From contig CANMWA010000010.1 of the NCBI GenBank assembly GCA_947501475.1, positions 172,822 to 236,821 of the forward strand: DNA of 64,000 nt, given 5' to 3'. Under the pieces are notes generated by a model. The model was given only the letters and a program-made list of their open reading frames with translations, had not been told where the DNA came from and ran no database searches. The position numbers and the translations under genes are program-made. The stretch is from an uncultured Aquimarina sp. (lineage in GTDB: Bacteria > Bacteroidota > Bacteroidia > Flavobacteriales > Flavobacteriaceae). Shown piece after piece: positions 1 to 9,143 of the stretch. Every line of letters begins with the position of its first letter. The first letter of the stretch is position 1.

Positions 1-648
1 ATATTGGTCTCCTGGATAATAGCTGTCTATACCATTAGCAGGTGTAGCTCCCCAAGTTGCTGATTGCCATACATAAGCTACATTGGTAACTTGTTTTTGA
101 TTTAAATAATTTACAATATAGCGATATGCTGCTTTATATTTGTTGGGGTCATAATTATTCCATGGTCCATCAAATTCATATCCTATTCTTAAATATATAG
201 GTCTGGGAGAGTTTCTTTTAGCAAAAGCTGTAAATTTATCTAGTTCATCATTGTGTTGGCCATTTACTATTTCGGTTAATCCATTGGGGTGATCTTCTCC
301 CTGGCCATCATTTTCTTCTACCATCCATAAGCCTATGGCTAGTGCAGAATTTGGGTATCTGTCTAGAGCAGCTTGTGAACCGATATTACCTGCCCCATAG
401 TTTGTGATACTATTTAATCCCCCCATAGAATAGATGTCTGTATACATGGTCACTCCCGCAGGAGTTGGAAATCGCCCGCTATTTATATAGCCATCCACAG
501 AACCTAAATCCTGACCTATAATGAGCATTGTTTTACCATTTGTAGGTGCAAACTTACCGGGTATCGTATTCTGTGAAAAAGAGGTTAGGCATCCTATCCA
601 GAATATATAAAAAAATAGGAGTATGCCTTTGTTATTAGAAATTAACAT
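1..648 (-). CDS. GH26-like glycoside hydrolase, 3' end cut by window edge
   Basis: An open frame runs from an ATG at 648 to the left edge, giving the first 216 residues; the C-terminus lies outside. The N-terminus is a short basic stretch and a hydrophobic segment ending near CLTSFSQ, a likely signal peptide. The segment LRIGYEFDGPWNNYDP resembles the GH26 acid/base region (Arg, then Glu followed by a small residue, Gly and Trp), and YVWQSATWG fits a following beta strand of a TIM barrel. GH26 enzymes are mostly endo-beta-mannanases, which suits the mannan-type locus to the right. The gene lies downstream of the LuxR-type regulator on the same strand, separated by about 190 bases. The family call rests on pattern recognition of a partial protein; another clan GH-A family is possible. 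Confidence 0.62.
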   Translation of the reverse strand, partial: MLISNNKGILLFFYIFWIGCLTSFSQNTIPGKFAPTNGKTMLIIGQDLGSVDGYINSGRFPTPAGVTMYTDIYSMGGLNSITNYGAGNIGSQAALDRYPNSALAIGLWMVEENDGQGEDHPNGLTEIVNGQHNDELDKFTAFAKRNSPRPIYLRIGYEFDGPWNNYDPNKYKAAYRYIVNYLNQKQVTNVAYVWQSATWGATPANGIDSYYPGDQY

Positions 649-709
649 AATTTGGTGGTTTTTAATTAGTGATTAATTTAATAATCGACTTAATTTTTTA
701 GTAAACAAT

Positions 710-717
710 CAAATTTA
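710..717 (-). promoter_or_regulatory. candidate -7 promoter element for the GH26-like gene
   Basis: On the minus strand the sequence TAAATTTG matches the Bacteroidota -7 consensus TAnnTTTG, about 60 bases upstream of the ATG at 648. A TTG lies upstream, but at 23 bases rather than the usual 19-20, so this is a weak match. Single elements of this kind arise by chance in AT-rich DNA. Confidence 0.3.
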
Positions 718-838
718 TGCTTCATTTTATGAAAAATCGACAATGCTAATACGATTAAAATACTAGAGTACTACAGTTTTACTACGCAAAGCATTTTTTT
801 GGTGTATTGAAACTTAATTTTGTGATAGAAAAACGGGT

Positions 839-3778
839 TTAAAATCGAATAATATAATCGGTGAGATTTACAGAAGTATCTAGATTCATTTTCTTGCGAA
901 CTCTAAAGCGTAACGATTCTATTCCTCTATACGAGATCCCCATAAGAGGAGCTATTTCTTTACTGGATAGATTCAATTTCAAATAGGCGCATAATCTAAT
1001 CTCTCTATGATTAAGGTCTGGGTATTCTTCTTTTAAACGTTCTAGTGAGTTATCGTGTATTTGGTTGAAATGTGTTTCAAAATGCTTCCAATTACTGTCT
1101 CCCTGTATTTGATCTTCTATAGATTTTAGAGTACCTCTTAATTGTTTTCTAATGTTGCCTTCAGATTGATTATAGATCTCATCTAGGTTTTTTTTGAGTT
1201 GTATTAATTGATTATCCATTTGAACCATTTGCATAGCCGATGATGCTAATTCTTTATTTCTGGATTCAAGGTTTTCTTTTAGAGATTTATTGTCTTTTTT
1301 AATTTTTTCATTTTTTGCCTTGAGTCTCTTTTCTTCGAATTTTATATTTTGTAGTTCGATTTCTCTTTTGTGCGCAGTTTTTAACTTCTTTATTCCTTTT
1401 TTACGTTGCTCATTTTTTAACCAAATAAAAGTGTAAATAACAAGAATAAGTAATATGCCGTATACAACAAACATTGGTATGGATTTATACCAAGGCGGAG
1501 TGATTTTAAATTTAAAAGAAGCTTCTTTTCCAATTTTATTATACACGTTTTTTGATCTAACCTTAAAGGTATATTCTCCAGAGGGAAGAAAATTATATTC
1601 TTTTTGAGTTTTAGTACTCCAATCAGACCAATCATCGTCTAGACCTTCTAAATATGTTTGGTAGGTTACTGAATTTGAATGTTGGTAAAAAGGGGCTACA
1701 AATGAAAAATTTAGTTTATTTAAGTTAAACGGTATAGGTTTAGATATAGAGTCTTTTCTTATACCAGTTACATAATCATCAACATTACCATATATAGTAG
1801 AATCTTTTACAGTAACATTTCGTAATAACGTACTAAACTCTTTGTTATAATCCAACTTAGTGCTTTTGCTATAAATAATCAATCCATTTTTAGAAGTAAA
1901 ACCAATATCATTGTTTTCAAAAGTTATAAATTTTTCGAAAGCAGGAATGAGTTGTGTTTTTAATCTTTGAAAAGGAACACGCTCTATGGTATGGTCACCA
2001 TTGGGTGCAAAATCTATAATTCCTATATCATCATCTCTATCATATCCTTGAATGAAAAGTACTTTGTTTTCTGAAATACTTGTCAGCCTTCGAACTAAGT
2101 TATGATTGGTCAATATACTTGTGTATTTGCTATTAACAATCATAGAATCTCTTTTCTTATCATAGTTATATATTCCTAGTTGCGTACCAAATAATTGATC
2201 ATCATTTGTATCTAACAGACTAATAAATAAGTGACCTGGAAACCCTTTTTCTTGATCGTAAAGAGTGGTTTTTATAATAGTGTTAAAATCTGAATCAAAT
2301 TCTAAATAAAAAACACCTTTATATCCATGAGATACCCATATAGTGTTGTCGGTGTCAAATACAATTTCTCTTGCAGTTTCATCAAAGCCATTGATTTTAT
2401 TTCTTAATTTCCAAACTCCATTAATTTTTTCATATATGACTAATCCATTATATGTTCCTTGAAGTATTATATTATTTTTTTTAGGTATTTTTAAGAAATT
2501 CCAACCTCCTTTGATTTCACTTATTTGGACTGCTTCATTATTTTGAAGAATGAAGGATCCACTATGCGCTCCAATTAATAGTTCATTATTAATGATAGAT
2601 AAATTCCATATTTGTCCTTCTACTCCAGGAACTTGTTTGAATGTATCACTATAGTTTTCTTGAGGCCATTTACTATAATATAATCCGTTTGAAGTAGCAA
2701 CATATAATGTGTTATTGTGTTGTTTTACATCATAGGTGGTACCATAAATCCCATCATCTTCTGATATGCTGTAAAAAGGAGATTTTAACTCAATATAACT
2801 AATGCTTCCTTCTAATGTTGCCCATAGGTTTTCGGATCCATCGATATATAGGTCTAGCACAGTATTGCTTAGAAGTTTATTATCACGATTAAGTTTTTGT
2901 AAAAGATTTCCTTTTTTGTCTAAGAATATAATTCCATTATTAGTGGTTCCTATACAATATATTTCATTGTTTAAAAGAATTCCGGAGGAGATATTGGTAT
3001 TATAAAAATCAAAATGTTTGGTGTTTCCCCATGGCGTTAATGTTTTATTTTCTAACAGATGGATCCCATTCTTAGCTGTTATAAGCAAAAAAGAATCTCT
3101 ACCATAAGGAAGTACGCGCTCTATTAAATAATTAGAAAGATAATCAGATGAATAAATTAACTCGATTTGATTATCATTGAGAGTATTTATGGTATTAGAG
3201 TTATCTATAAAATAGAGTTTATTATTAATTTTTGTAGCATGCTTTATTTCATTTTTGGGTTGAATACAATATATTTTATTCTCTAAAATATTATATTTTA
3301 AAAATTGTTCATTGGTACAGAAATAGATATTGTTCTGAATTTCAAAAATTCCCCAAACCTGAGAGAAACCGGTACATTCTTCTGATAACAAATCATTTAA
3401 TGAAGTATAGTAAATTTGATCGAAAGCATTTTTTGCTGTATACCCTATTTCGTTATTACTTCCAACATATACCCTAGAACCATATGATAATAAAGAGCTT
3501 ATTGGCGAGCGATTATTGGGCTGTAGTAGGATTTTCCATGAGGTGCCTGTAAATTCAAGTAGCCCATATTCATTGGCAAAATAAAGTAATCCTTTTGAAT
3601 CTTGAGTGATATCAAAAGTTTTTGGTGCAGCTTTTCCGATTTCATTATTAGAGTAATTTCTAACTTCTGAAACTTTTTTCCATTGTTCTTGCGCATTTAT
3701 ATATGCAATAGAAAATAATATCAGTATTGATAATACTGTATTACGTCTTGTCTTTGTGTTTGTTAGGGGTATATACAT
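839..3778 (-). CDS. Membrane-spanning one-component regulator: periplasmic sensor, Y_Y_Y domain, LuxR-type HTH
   Basis: 979 residues. A signal peptide (about 1-29) is followed by a long beta-propeller-like sensor region with repeated short strands, then a triple-tyrosine (Y_Y_Y) domain ending near residue 762. A single transmembrane helix lies at about 765-787, a charged coiled coil at about 795-885, and a LuxR-type helix-turn-helix at about 917-979 (LNHREIRLCAYL, then SSKEIAPLMGIS). No histidine kinase or receiver domain is visible, so the periplasmic signal would be passed straight to a DNA-binding tail through the membrane. Such proteins often regulate polysaccharide utilisation loci in Bacteroidota. 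It sits between manA and a GH26-like gene, so a role in sensing mannan oligosaccharides is inferred from position only. Confidence 0.85.
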   Translation of the reverse strand: MYIPLTNTKTRRNTVLSILILFSIAYINAQEQWKKVSEVRNYSNNEIGKAAPKTFDITQDSKGLLYFANEYGLLEFTGTSWKILLQPNNRSPISSLLSYGSRVYVGSNNEIGYTAKNAFDQIYYTSLNDLLSEECTGFSQVWGIFEIQNNIYFCTNEQFLKYNILENKIYCIQPKNEIKHATKINNKLYFIDNSNTINTLNDNQIELIYSSDYLSNYLIERVLPYGRDSFLLITAKNGIHLLENKTLTPWGNTKHFDFYNTNISSGILLNNEIYCIGTTNNGIIFLDKKGNLLQKLNRDNKLLSNTVLDLYIDGSENLWATLEGSISYIELKSPFYSISEDDGIYGTTYDVKQHNNTLYVATSNGLYYSKWPQENYSDTFKQVPGVEGQIWNLSIINNELLIGAHSGSFILQNNEAVQISEIKGGWNFLKIPKKNNIILQGTYNGLVIYEKINGVWKLRNKINGFDETAREIVFDTDNTIWVSHGYKGVFYLEFDSDFNTIIKTTLYDQEKGFPGHLFISLLDTNDDQLFGTQLGIYNYDKKRDSMIVNSKYTSILTNHNLVRRLTSISENKVLFIQGYDRDDDIGIIDFAPNGDHTIERVPFQRLKTQLIPAFEKFITFENNDIGFTSKNGLIIYSKSTKLDYNKEFSTLLRNVTVKDSTIYGNVDDYVTGIRKDSISKPIPFNLNKLNFSFVAPFYQHSNSVTYQTYLEGLDDDWSDWSTKTQKEYNFLPSGEYTFKVRSKNVYNKIGKEASFKFKITPPWYKSIPMFVVYGILLILVIYTFIWLKNEQRKKGIKKLKTAHKREIELQNIKFEEKRLKAKNEKIKKDNKSLKENLESRNKELASSAMQMVQMDNQLIQLKKNLDEIYNQSEGNIRKQLRGTLKSIEDQIQGDSNWKHFETHFNQIHDNSLERLKEEYPDLNHREIRLCAYLKLNLSSKEIAPLMGISYRGIESLRFRVRKKMNLDTSVNLTDYIIRF

Positions 3779-3785
3779 TTGGTTT

Positions 3786-3827
3786 TTAACAATCCAGTTT
3801 CTTGTTAAGGGTATGTCAAATTAACAA
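3786..3827. promoter_or_regulatory. TTAACAA/TTGTTAA half-site cluster upstream of the LuxR-type regulator
   Basis: TTAACAA at 3786-3792 and its inverted copy TTGTTAA at 3802-3808 form an inverted repeat with a 9-base spacer; a third TTAACAA is at 3821-3827. They lie just upstream of the regulator's ATG at 3778. Similar inverted TTAACA/TGTTAA pairs occur at 24154-24169 and 25289-25323, in the other two regulatory gaps of the locus. An operator role is inference; the words are AT-rich and could recur by chance. Confidence 0.3.
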
Positions 3828-4034
3828 ATAATAAATAAAGTATAAAGAAATGACTACCGATAGGTATACCAATAGTGTAAGTAAATTATTGGTTAGCAGT
3901 GTTTTTTTCAAAAATAACGCGATATGACACAGAGAAATCTGAAAACGAAAACGTTTGAGTGATTTTTTGTAATATACCAGTATTTCTATTTCATTATCGT
4001 GAATTATAATTGTTTATAAGAAAAGCTGATGGTT

Positions 4035-5006
4035 TTATATAGTAACTTCAATCACACGAGCAGATACAGAAACAAGAGTAAGGTGATTAAGGGCAGCCGG
4101 TATTAAAATAGTTTCTCCTTTGTTAAGTTGATATGATTTGTCATTGCATTCTAGCATCAGGCTTCCCTCTACACAAATATAAATAACAAAAGAATCTATA
4201 GCGGTGTAGTCTTTAGTTAGTTTACTGTTTACAAGGATTAAGTTTGTTTTGAAATATTTTGTATGCACAAGTCTATTAGAAACATTCTTTTTGGTTTCGT
4301 ATGTGGTTCTGTAACTATCACTTTTTTTATAGTCGATAGTTTCTAGTGCCATATCAGTATGTAATTCTCTTTTTTTACCAGTTTTGATATCGACTCTATC
4401 ATAATCATAAATACGATAAGTAATATCAGATGTTTGTTGTATTTCTGCCAATAAAACCCCGGATCCGATGGCATGAATTCTACCTGTCGGAATATAAAAG
4501 GTGTCTCCAGTTGTTACTTTTTCGGTATTAAGAATATCAGGAAGTGTAGCATTATCAAGATGTTTTGTAAATATATCTTTTTCTACTTCTTGATTGAAAC
4601 CAATGATTAATTCTGCATTGTCATCCGCTTGCATAACATACCACATTTCATTTTTCCCAAATGAGTTATGTCGTTCTTTTGCTAAAGAATCATTAGGATG
4701 AACTTGTATAGATAAAGGTGTTTTTGCATCAATAAATTTTATAAGTAATGGGAAATCTTTTCCAAAACTATCATATACCTTTTGCCCTAAAAAATCTCCT
4801 TTAAATTTTTGTATTAATTGCTTTAATGTAAATCCTTTAAGATCTCCATCAGAAACCTCAGTTTCATCATTGTGTACATCAGAAATCTCCCAGGACTCTC
4901 CAATATTTTCTCCAGTATATTTTTTATGCAAGATGGTTTTTAGTTTATCACCACCCCAAATACGATGTTTATATATGGAGTTAAATTTTAAAGGATATAA
5001 TATCAT
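4035..5006 (-). CDS. manA: Mannose-6-phosphate isomerase, class I
   Basis: 323 residues, the short form typical of Firmicutes and Bacteroidota. It is a cytoplasmic zinc enzyme that interconverts mannose-6-phosphate and fructose-6-phosphate. The zinc-site pattern is visible: LSIQVHPND with Gln101 and His103, then KNEMWYV with Glu120, and a later His in GRIHAIGSG. The C-terminal cupin-like portion is complete. The gene is the last of the minus-strand run, 10 bases after the sulfatase. In this locus it would take the mannose-1-phosphate made by the GH130 enzyme, after conversion to the 6-phosphate, into glycolysis. The phosphomannomutase needed between them is not in the window. Confidence 0.95.
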   Translation of the reverse strand: MILYPLKFNSIYKHRIWGGDKLKTILHKKYTGENIGESWEISDVHNDETEVSDGDLKGFTLKQLIQKFKGDFLGQKVYDSFGKDFPLLIKFIDAKTPLSIQVHPNDSLAKERHNSFGKNEMWYVMQADDNAELIIGFNQEVEKDIFTKHLDNATLPDILNTEKVTTGDTFYIPTGRIHAIGSGVLLAEIQQTSDITYRIYDYDRVDIKTGKKRELHTDMALETIDYKKSDSYRTTYETKKNVSNRLVHTKYFKTNLILVNSKLTKDYTAIDSFVIYICVEGSLMLECNDKSYQLNKGETILIPAALNHLTLVSVSARVIEVTI

Positions 5007-5016
5007 TTTTTAGTAT

Positions 5017-6780
5017 TTATTGATTGTACTTAATTTTTATGGCTTTTAAGGTCATTACAGAATCTTTGGCAATCTCTGTAGCGTATATTTTGAGGGTACT
5101 AATACCTTTTTCTAAATTTGAATTTCCAATTTTAATAGTTCCCCAAGTTCTTTCATACACTTCTTTGCGTTTAATTCTGTCTGGACTAAATAGTGCTTTA
5201 CCATGAAAAGAAGTGTTTATCTTGTTTTTAATCTCTTTTTTCTGAATCTGAATTGCAATTTCTGATCCTAACTGTGATTCATTACAATTATATAAAATTT
5301 CAAAAGAATAGCTACCTCTTTTATTTATTTTAATATCTAATTTAATAGTATCTTTTTTTGAATCCCACTGTGTGATCCAATCATTTGCCCAACCTTGGAC
5401 TCCATAATATTTTAGTCCATCACCTAAATTAAATTCATGGGCTTCAATTAAAGTTTCTGGTGCTTCTTTATATCCTATAGAAATAGGAGTTCTTTTTACA
5501 CCTTCTCGATATACTTTTTTGATCCATTGATCGTATTTTTGAAGCATAGTGTTTGAAATTCGTGGTAACGAATCAAAAATATCGGTGATTTGATTAGGAT
5601 CTTTTCTCATATCATATAAAGTGGTATCATCTTTTTTAAGTACAAGACGATATTGATTGTTTCTAACACTCCCTGGTATTTCATTCCAGTTTAAACCCGA
5701 CCAGTGCGAAAAGATATAGCGATCTTCTACTGCAACATTAACTCCTAATAGCTGAGAAGAAATATCCATGCCATCTATAGAAGTACTATCTTTTATTTGA
5801 ATACCACATAGATTAGATAGGGTAGGGAGTATATCGATATGAGCAGCTATGGTTTCTATTTTTTTTCCTGAGGCAATTTTTCTTGGCCATCTAACAAAAA
5901 ATGGAACTCTGGTACCACCTTCATCATTAGTTGCTTTTATCCCTTTCATGTTATCATTATATCGTTTCCCATTAGGGCCGTTATCAGACATGAAAATAAC
6001 AATTGTATTTTCTGAAAGATGTTCTTGATCAATCACACTAAGAATCCTTCCGAAGTTATCATCCATATTCTCACACATACCATAAATACATGCATCTTTA
6101 TCGTTTAAACCTTTTGCTTTGTATTTGTCAAAATAGCGATCCGGTACCTGAAAAGGGCTATGCGGCGCATTATAAGGAATATAACATAAGAAAGGTTTTT
6201 CTCTATTGTTCTTAATAAAGCTGATTGCTGCATCTGTAAAAACATCTGTAATAAATCCTTTAGTTTTAACAGGTTGATCATTAATATTCTTAAGGGTTGT
6301 GTCAAAATAATTATTCCAATGTCCAGCTGTGAACCCTAAAAATTCATCAAATCCTTGTCCTTTGGGGTTTTCTGGATATTGCGCTCCGTTATGCCATTTT
6401 CCAAAAATGCCTGTAGCATATCCCGCACCTTTAAATAGTTCTGCTATTGTAATCGTTTCAGAACGCATTACTTCATCTCTATTAGTAACACTCCATGCGC
6501 CAGTACTAATTGCCCATTTACCAGATAACAAACTTGCACGGGTAGGAGCACAAACAGGAGACACAAAAAAACGCTCTAAACTTGTGCTTTCAGTTTTAAA
6601 TTGATCTATACTAGGAGTTTCTAAATATGAATTGTGATGAGTTGATAAATCCCCCCACCCCTGATCATCTGCCATGACAATGATAACATTTGGGCGTGCT
6701 GATTTTTCTGGTTTAGAATCTTTGCATGAAATTAAAATTAAGATGCAGCATATTTTTAAAAATAGCAGATTAGGGTTCAT
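5017..6780 (-). CDS. Sulfatase, family S1 (formylglycine-dependent), lipoprotein
   Basis: 587 residues from the ATG at 6780. An upstream in-frame ATG at 6834 would overlap the preceding gene, while 6780 gives a clean lipoprotein signal (MNPNLLFLKICCILILISC, Cys19). The sulfatase signature C-x-P-x-R is at 77-81 within VCAPTRASLLSG, with Cys77 the residue converted to formylglycine; Asp38 and Asp39 in MADDQGWGD are metal ligands. Sulfatases hydrolyse sulfate esters from carbohydrates; the substrate subfamily cannot be told by eye. The C-terminal 130 or so residues look like an extra beta-rich module. It sits in an operon for mannan breakdown, hinting at a sulfated mannan or mannose-containing algal glycan. 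An anaerobic or FGE-type maturase would have to come from elsewhere. Confidence 0.93.
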   Translation of the reverse strand: MNPNLLFLKICCILILISCKDSKPEKSARPNVIIVMADDQGWGDLSTHHNSYLETPSIDQFKTESTSLERFFVSPVCAPTRASLLSGKWAISTGAWSVTNRDEVMRSETITIAELFKGAGYATGIFGKWHNGAQYPENPKGQGFDEFLGFTAGHWNNYFDTTLKNINDQPVKTKGFITDVFTDAAISFIKNNREKPFLCYIPYNAPHSPFQVPDRYFDKYKAKGLNDKDACIYGMCENMDDNFGRILSVIDQEHLSENTIVIFMSDNGPNGKRYNDNMKGIKATNDEGGTRVPFFVRWPRKIASGKKIETIAAHIDILPTLSNLCGIQIKDSTSIDGMDISSQLLGVNVAVEDRYIFSHWSGLNWNEIPGSVRNNQYRLVLKKDDTTLYDMRKDPNQITDIFDSLPRISNTMLQKYDQWIKKVYREGVKRTPISIGYKEAPETLIEAHEFNLGDGLKYYGVQGWANDWITQWDSKKDTIKLDIKINKRGSYSFEILYNCNESQLGSEIAIQIQKKEIKNKINTSFHGKALFSPDRIKRKEVYERTWGTIKIGNSNLEKGISTLKIYATEIAKDSVMTLKAIKIKYNQ

Positions 6781-6791
6781 ATATTTTCTAT

Positions 6792-7415
6792 TTACAACGA
6801 CCAGGCATTTCCTATTCGAGATACTGGGATACAAGGCTCATATTTTCCTGGTATGGGATCATAACTAAGTACTTGTTCTCCTATATATTCTGAAGTATAG
6901 AACCCTAATAAAGTAAAACTGCGAATGGTTATTAGGAATTTGTATATTAGAAACACTTCCATTTCAGATGGTAGTACCTCTTCTACATCCAACCCTATAA
7001 GCCTGAAAATATACTCTTCTCTTTCTTTAGAGGTATTAAAATATGTTTTTAGAAGTTCGAGACATTCCTCTTTAGTCGCTTTTACAGATTCTTTTTCATA
7101 CTTTTTCTGATATGCTTTTTCAAATATTTTCCATCCATTTAATACATGTTCTTTCTCTTCATCTATGACTACAGTATTTAAGATTTTATCTATGAATTGT
7201 GGTATCGCTAAATCTAATGCTCCTGGTAGGTTTGTAGTTGGTAAAATTATATCTGACAAATAACTAACAAACATCTTTTGTGTGTCATTTAAAAATACAG
7301 GTTGCCAATCTGGCTCTTTTGCAGTACATGAGTTTAAGACACTTACAAGCGATGGCATAGCAATACTATAGCCTAGACCTAATGCTAGATTTTTTATAGC
7401 TTTTCTTCTATCCAT
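6792..7415 (-). CDS. Gluconate 2-dehydrogenase subunit 3 family protein
   Basis: 207 residues from the ATG at 7415; the longer frame starting at 7460 would overlap the GMC gene, whereas 7415 leaves a 7-base gap. The N-terminus MDRRKAIKNLALGLGYSIA resembles a twin-arginine/Tat-like or lipoprotein-type signal, with a Cys in LNSCTAKEPDW. The body (DTQKMFVSYLSDIILPTT, then an alpha-helical region) matches the small subunit that accompanies GMC-type sugar dehydrogenases. It is placed directly after the GMC gene, as expected for a two-subunit periplasmic oxidoreductase. The small subunit usually helps export or assemble the flavoprotein. Confidence 0.86.
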   Translation of the reverse strand: MDRRKAIKNLALGLGYSIAMPSLVSVLNSCTAKEPDWQPVFLNDTQKMFVSYLSDIILPTTNLPGALDLAIPQFIDKILNTVVIDEEKEHVLNGWKIFEKAYQKKYEKESVKATKEECLELLKTYFNTSKEREEYIFRLIGLDVEEVLPSEMEVFLIYKFLITIRSFTLLGFYTSEYIGEQVLSYDPIPGKYEPCIPVSRIGNAWSL

Positions 7416-7422
7416 GACTGTA

Positions 7423-9141
7423 TCAATTAAATTTCTTTTGTTTAAACTGTTCAATTGCATGATTAGCCGCTCTTGCGGTAATTGCCATATAGGTTAGTGA
7501 TGGATTTTGCGATGCCGAAGAAGTCATACAGGCACCATCGGTAATATATACATTAGGTACTGCGTGCATTTGATTATTTCCATTTAAAACTGAAGTTTTA
7601 GGATCTCTACCCATTCTTGCTGTACCCATCTCATGAATACCATTACCAGGAAAACATGGTTCATGATAACCTTCTACATCTTTAAACCCAGCTGCTTCTA
7701 ACATAGCCACAGCTTGTTGTTCTGCATCTTTACGCATTTCCATCTCATTTTCTTTGTATTCACAATCAAAAGTAAGGGTAGGTAGCCCCCATTTATCTAT
7801 TTTGGTATAATCCAGAGTTACTTTGTTTTCGTGATATGGTAAGCATTCGCCAAAACAATTAATTCCGATTTTCCAATGCCCAGGTTTTAATAATTCTTCT
7901 TTTAGTTCTTTTCCAAAACTCATTTCTCCTACGGCTCTTGTCCAATCGGTTCTACTGGCTCCACCTTGCATACCATATCCTCGCACAAAATTCTTTTGCT
8001 CACTTTTTTTATCGATATTTCTAAATCTGGGAACAAAGAAACCTGCGGGTTTTCGACCTTTGTAATAATCTTCTAAATGGCTGTCTGATTTTGCAGTAGC
8101 ACCTACTTTAAAATGATGATCCATTAGATTATGGCCCAATTCACCACTATCATTTCCTAAGCCATTAGGAAAACGCTCTGATTTTGATTGTAATAGTACC
8201 GAAGTTGTAGCTATCGCTGAGGCACAACAAAAAATCACTTTTGCATAGAACTCTAACTTTTCATGAGTTTCGGTATCTATGACACGAACTCCGATAGCCA
8301 TTTTTTTCTTTTCATCATACATGATTTCATGAACAATAGAGTTTGGTCGTAGTGTCATATTTCCTGTGCGTTCTGCTGCAGGTAATGTAGATGAATTACT
8401 ACTAAAATAAGCCCCAAAAGGACATCCTCGAATACAACGATTTCTGAATTGACAACTGCCACGGCCATCTCTGCCTTCGGGGGCTGTAAGATTAGCAACT
8501 CTGCTATTAATTACTTTTCTATCGGTAAATGTTTTTGCAATTTCATCTCTAAATTCTTCTTCTACACAGTTTAAAGGGATAGGAGGGGTAAAAATGCTAT
8601 CAGGCAGTTGTGGTAATCCTTCTGCTTTACCACTAATACCAATATATTGTTCTACTTTGTCGTACCAAGGTTCTAGGTCTTTATACCGAATGGGCCAATC
8701 TACTCCATGACCATCTTTTTTATTCGCTTCAAAATCTAAATCACTCCAACGAAATGACATACGTGCCCACATTAAGGATTTTCCACCTACATGATATCCA
8801 CGAATCCAATCAAATCTCTTTTTTTCATTGTAAGGATGTTCTAGATCATTTACGAACCAATGTTTACTAGCTTCTCCTGTAGTATATCCTGTACGCTCTT
8901 GCTTTGATTGTTGTATACGGTCTTGTGCAGTAGCGAGGCCACGATTCTCATAATCCCAAGGATCATCGTGCATTGTTGGGTAATCTTCGATATGTTTTAC
9001 CATACGCCCTCGTTCAAGTACCAATGTTTTAAGCCCACCTTCGCAAAGTTCTTTGGCAGCCCAACCACCGGTTATGCCAGTACCAATAACAATAGCATCG
9101 TATTGATTTTGCATAGATGATTTTTGTGTATTGTTATTCAT
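7423..9141 (-). CDS. GMC family FAD-dependent oxidoreductase
   Basis: 572 residues from ATG 9141; a TTG two codons earlier is possible but unlikely. The N-terminal dinucleotide fold shows AIVIGTGITGGWAAKE (GxGxxG) and the acidic end of beta-2 in LVLERG. A cysteine-rich segment CQFRNRCIRGCPFGAYFSS is typical of the membrane-associated sugar or alcohol dehydrogenase subgroup. The C-terminal GMC half shows GIHEMGTARMG and the closing DGACMTSSASQNPSL. It probably oxidises a sugar or polyol liberated by the locus and passes electrons to a quinone or cytochrome. The next gene encodes its small subunit, and the upstream FG-GAP gene stop abuts it (stop at 9144, start at 9141). Confidence 0.93.
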   Translation of the reverse strand: MNNNTQKSSMQNQYDAIVIGTGITGGWAAKELCEGGLKTLVLERGRMVKHIEDYPTMHDDPWDYENRGLATAQDRIQQSKQERTGYTTGEASKHWFVNDLEHPYNEKKRFDWIRGYHVGGKSLMWARMSFRWSDLDFEANKKDGHGVDWPIRYKDLEPWYDKVEQYIGISGKAEGLPQLPDSIFTPPIPLNCVEEEFRDEIAKTFTDRKVINSRVANLTAPEGRDGRGSCQFRNRCIRGCPFGAYFSSNSSTLPAAERTGNMTLRPNSIVHEIMYDEKKKMAIGVRVIDTETHEKLEFYAKVIFCCASAIATTSVLLQSKSERFPNGLGNDSGELGHNLMDHHFKVGATAKSDSHLEDYYKGRKPAGFFVPRFRNIDKKSEQKNFVRGYGMQGGASRTDWTRAVGEMSFGKELKEELLKPGHWKIGINCFGECLPYHENKVTLDYTKIDKWGLPTLTFDCEYKENEMEMRKDAEQQAVAMLEAAGFKDVEGYHEPCFPGNGIHEMGTARMGRDPKTSVLNGNNQMHAVPNVYITDGACMTSSASQNPSLTYMAITARAANHAIEQFKQKKFN

Positions 9142-9143
9142 AA

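Noticed and set aside
6781..6834. A longer start for the sulfatase at 6834
   Set aside because: It would overlap the upstream gene and hide the clean lipoprotein signal that begins at 6780.
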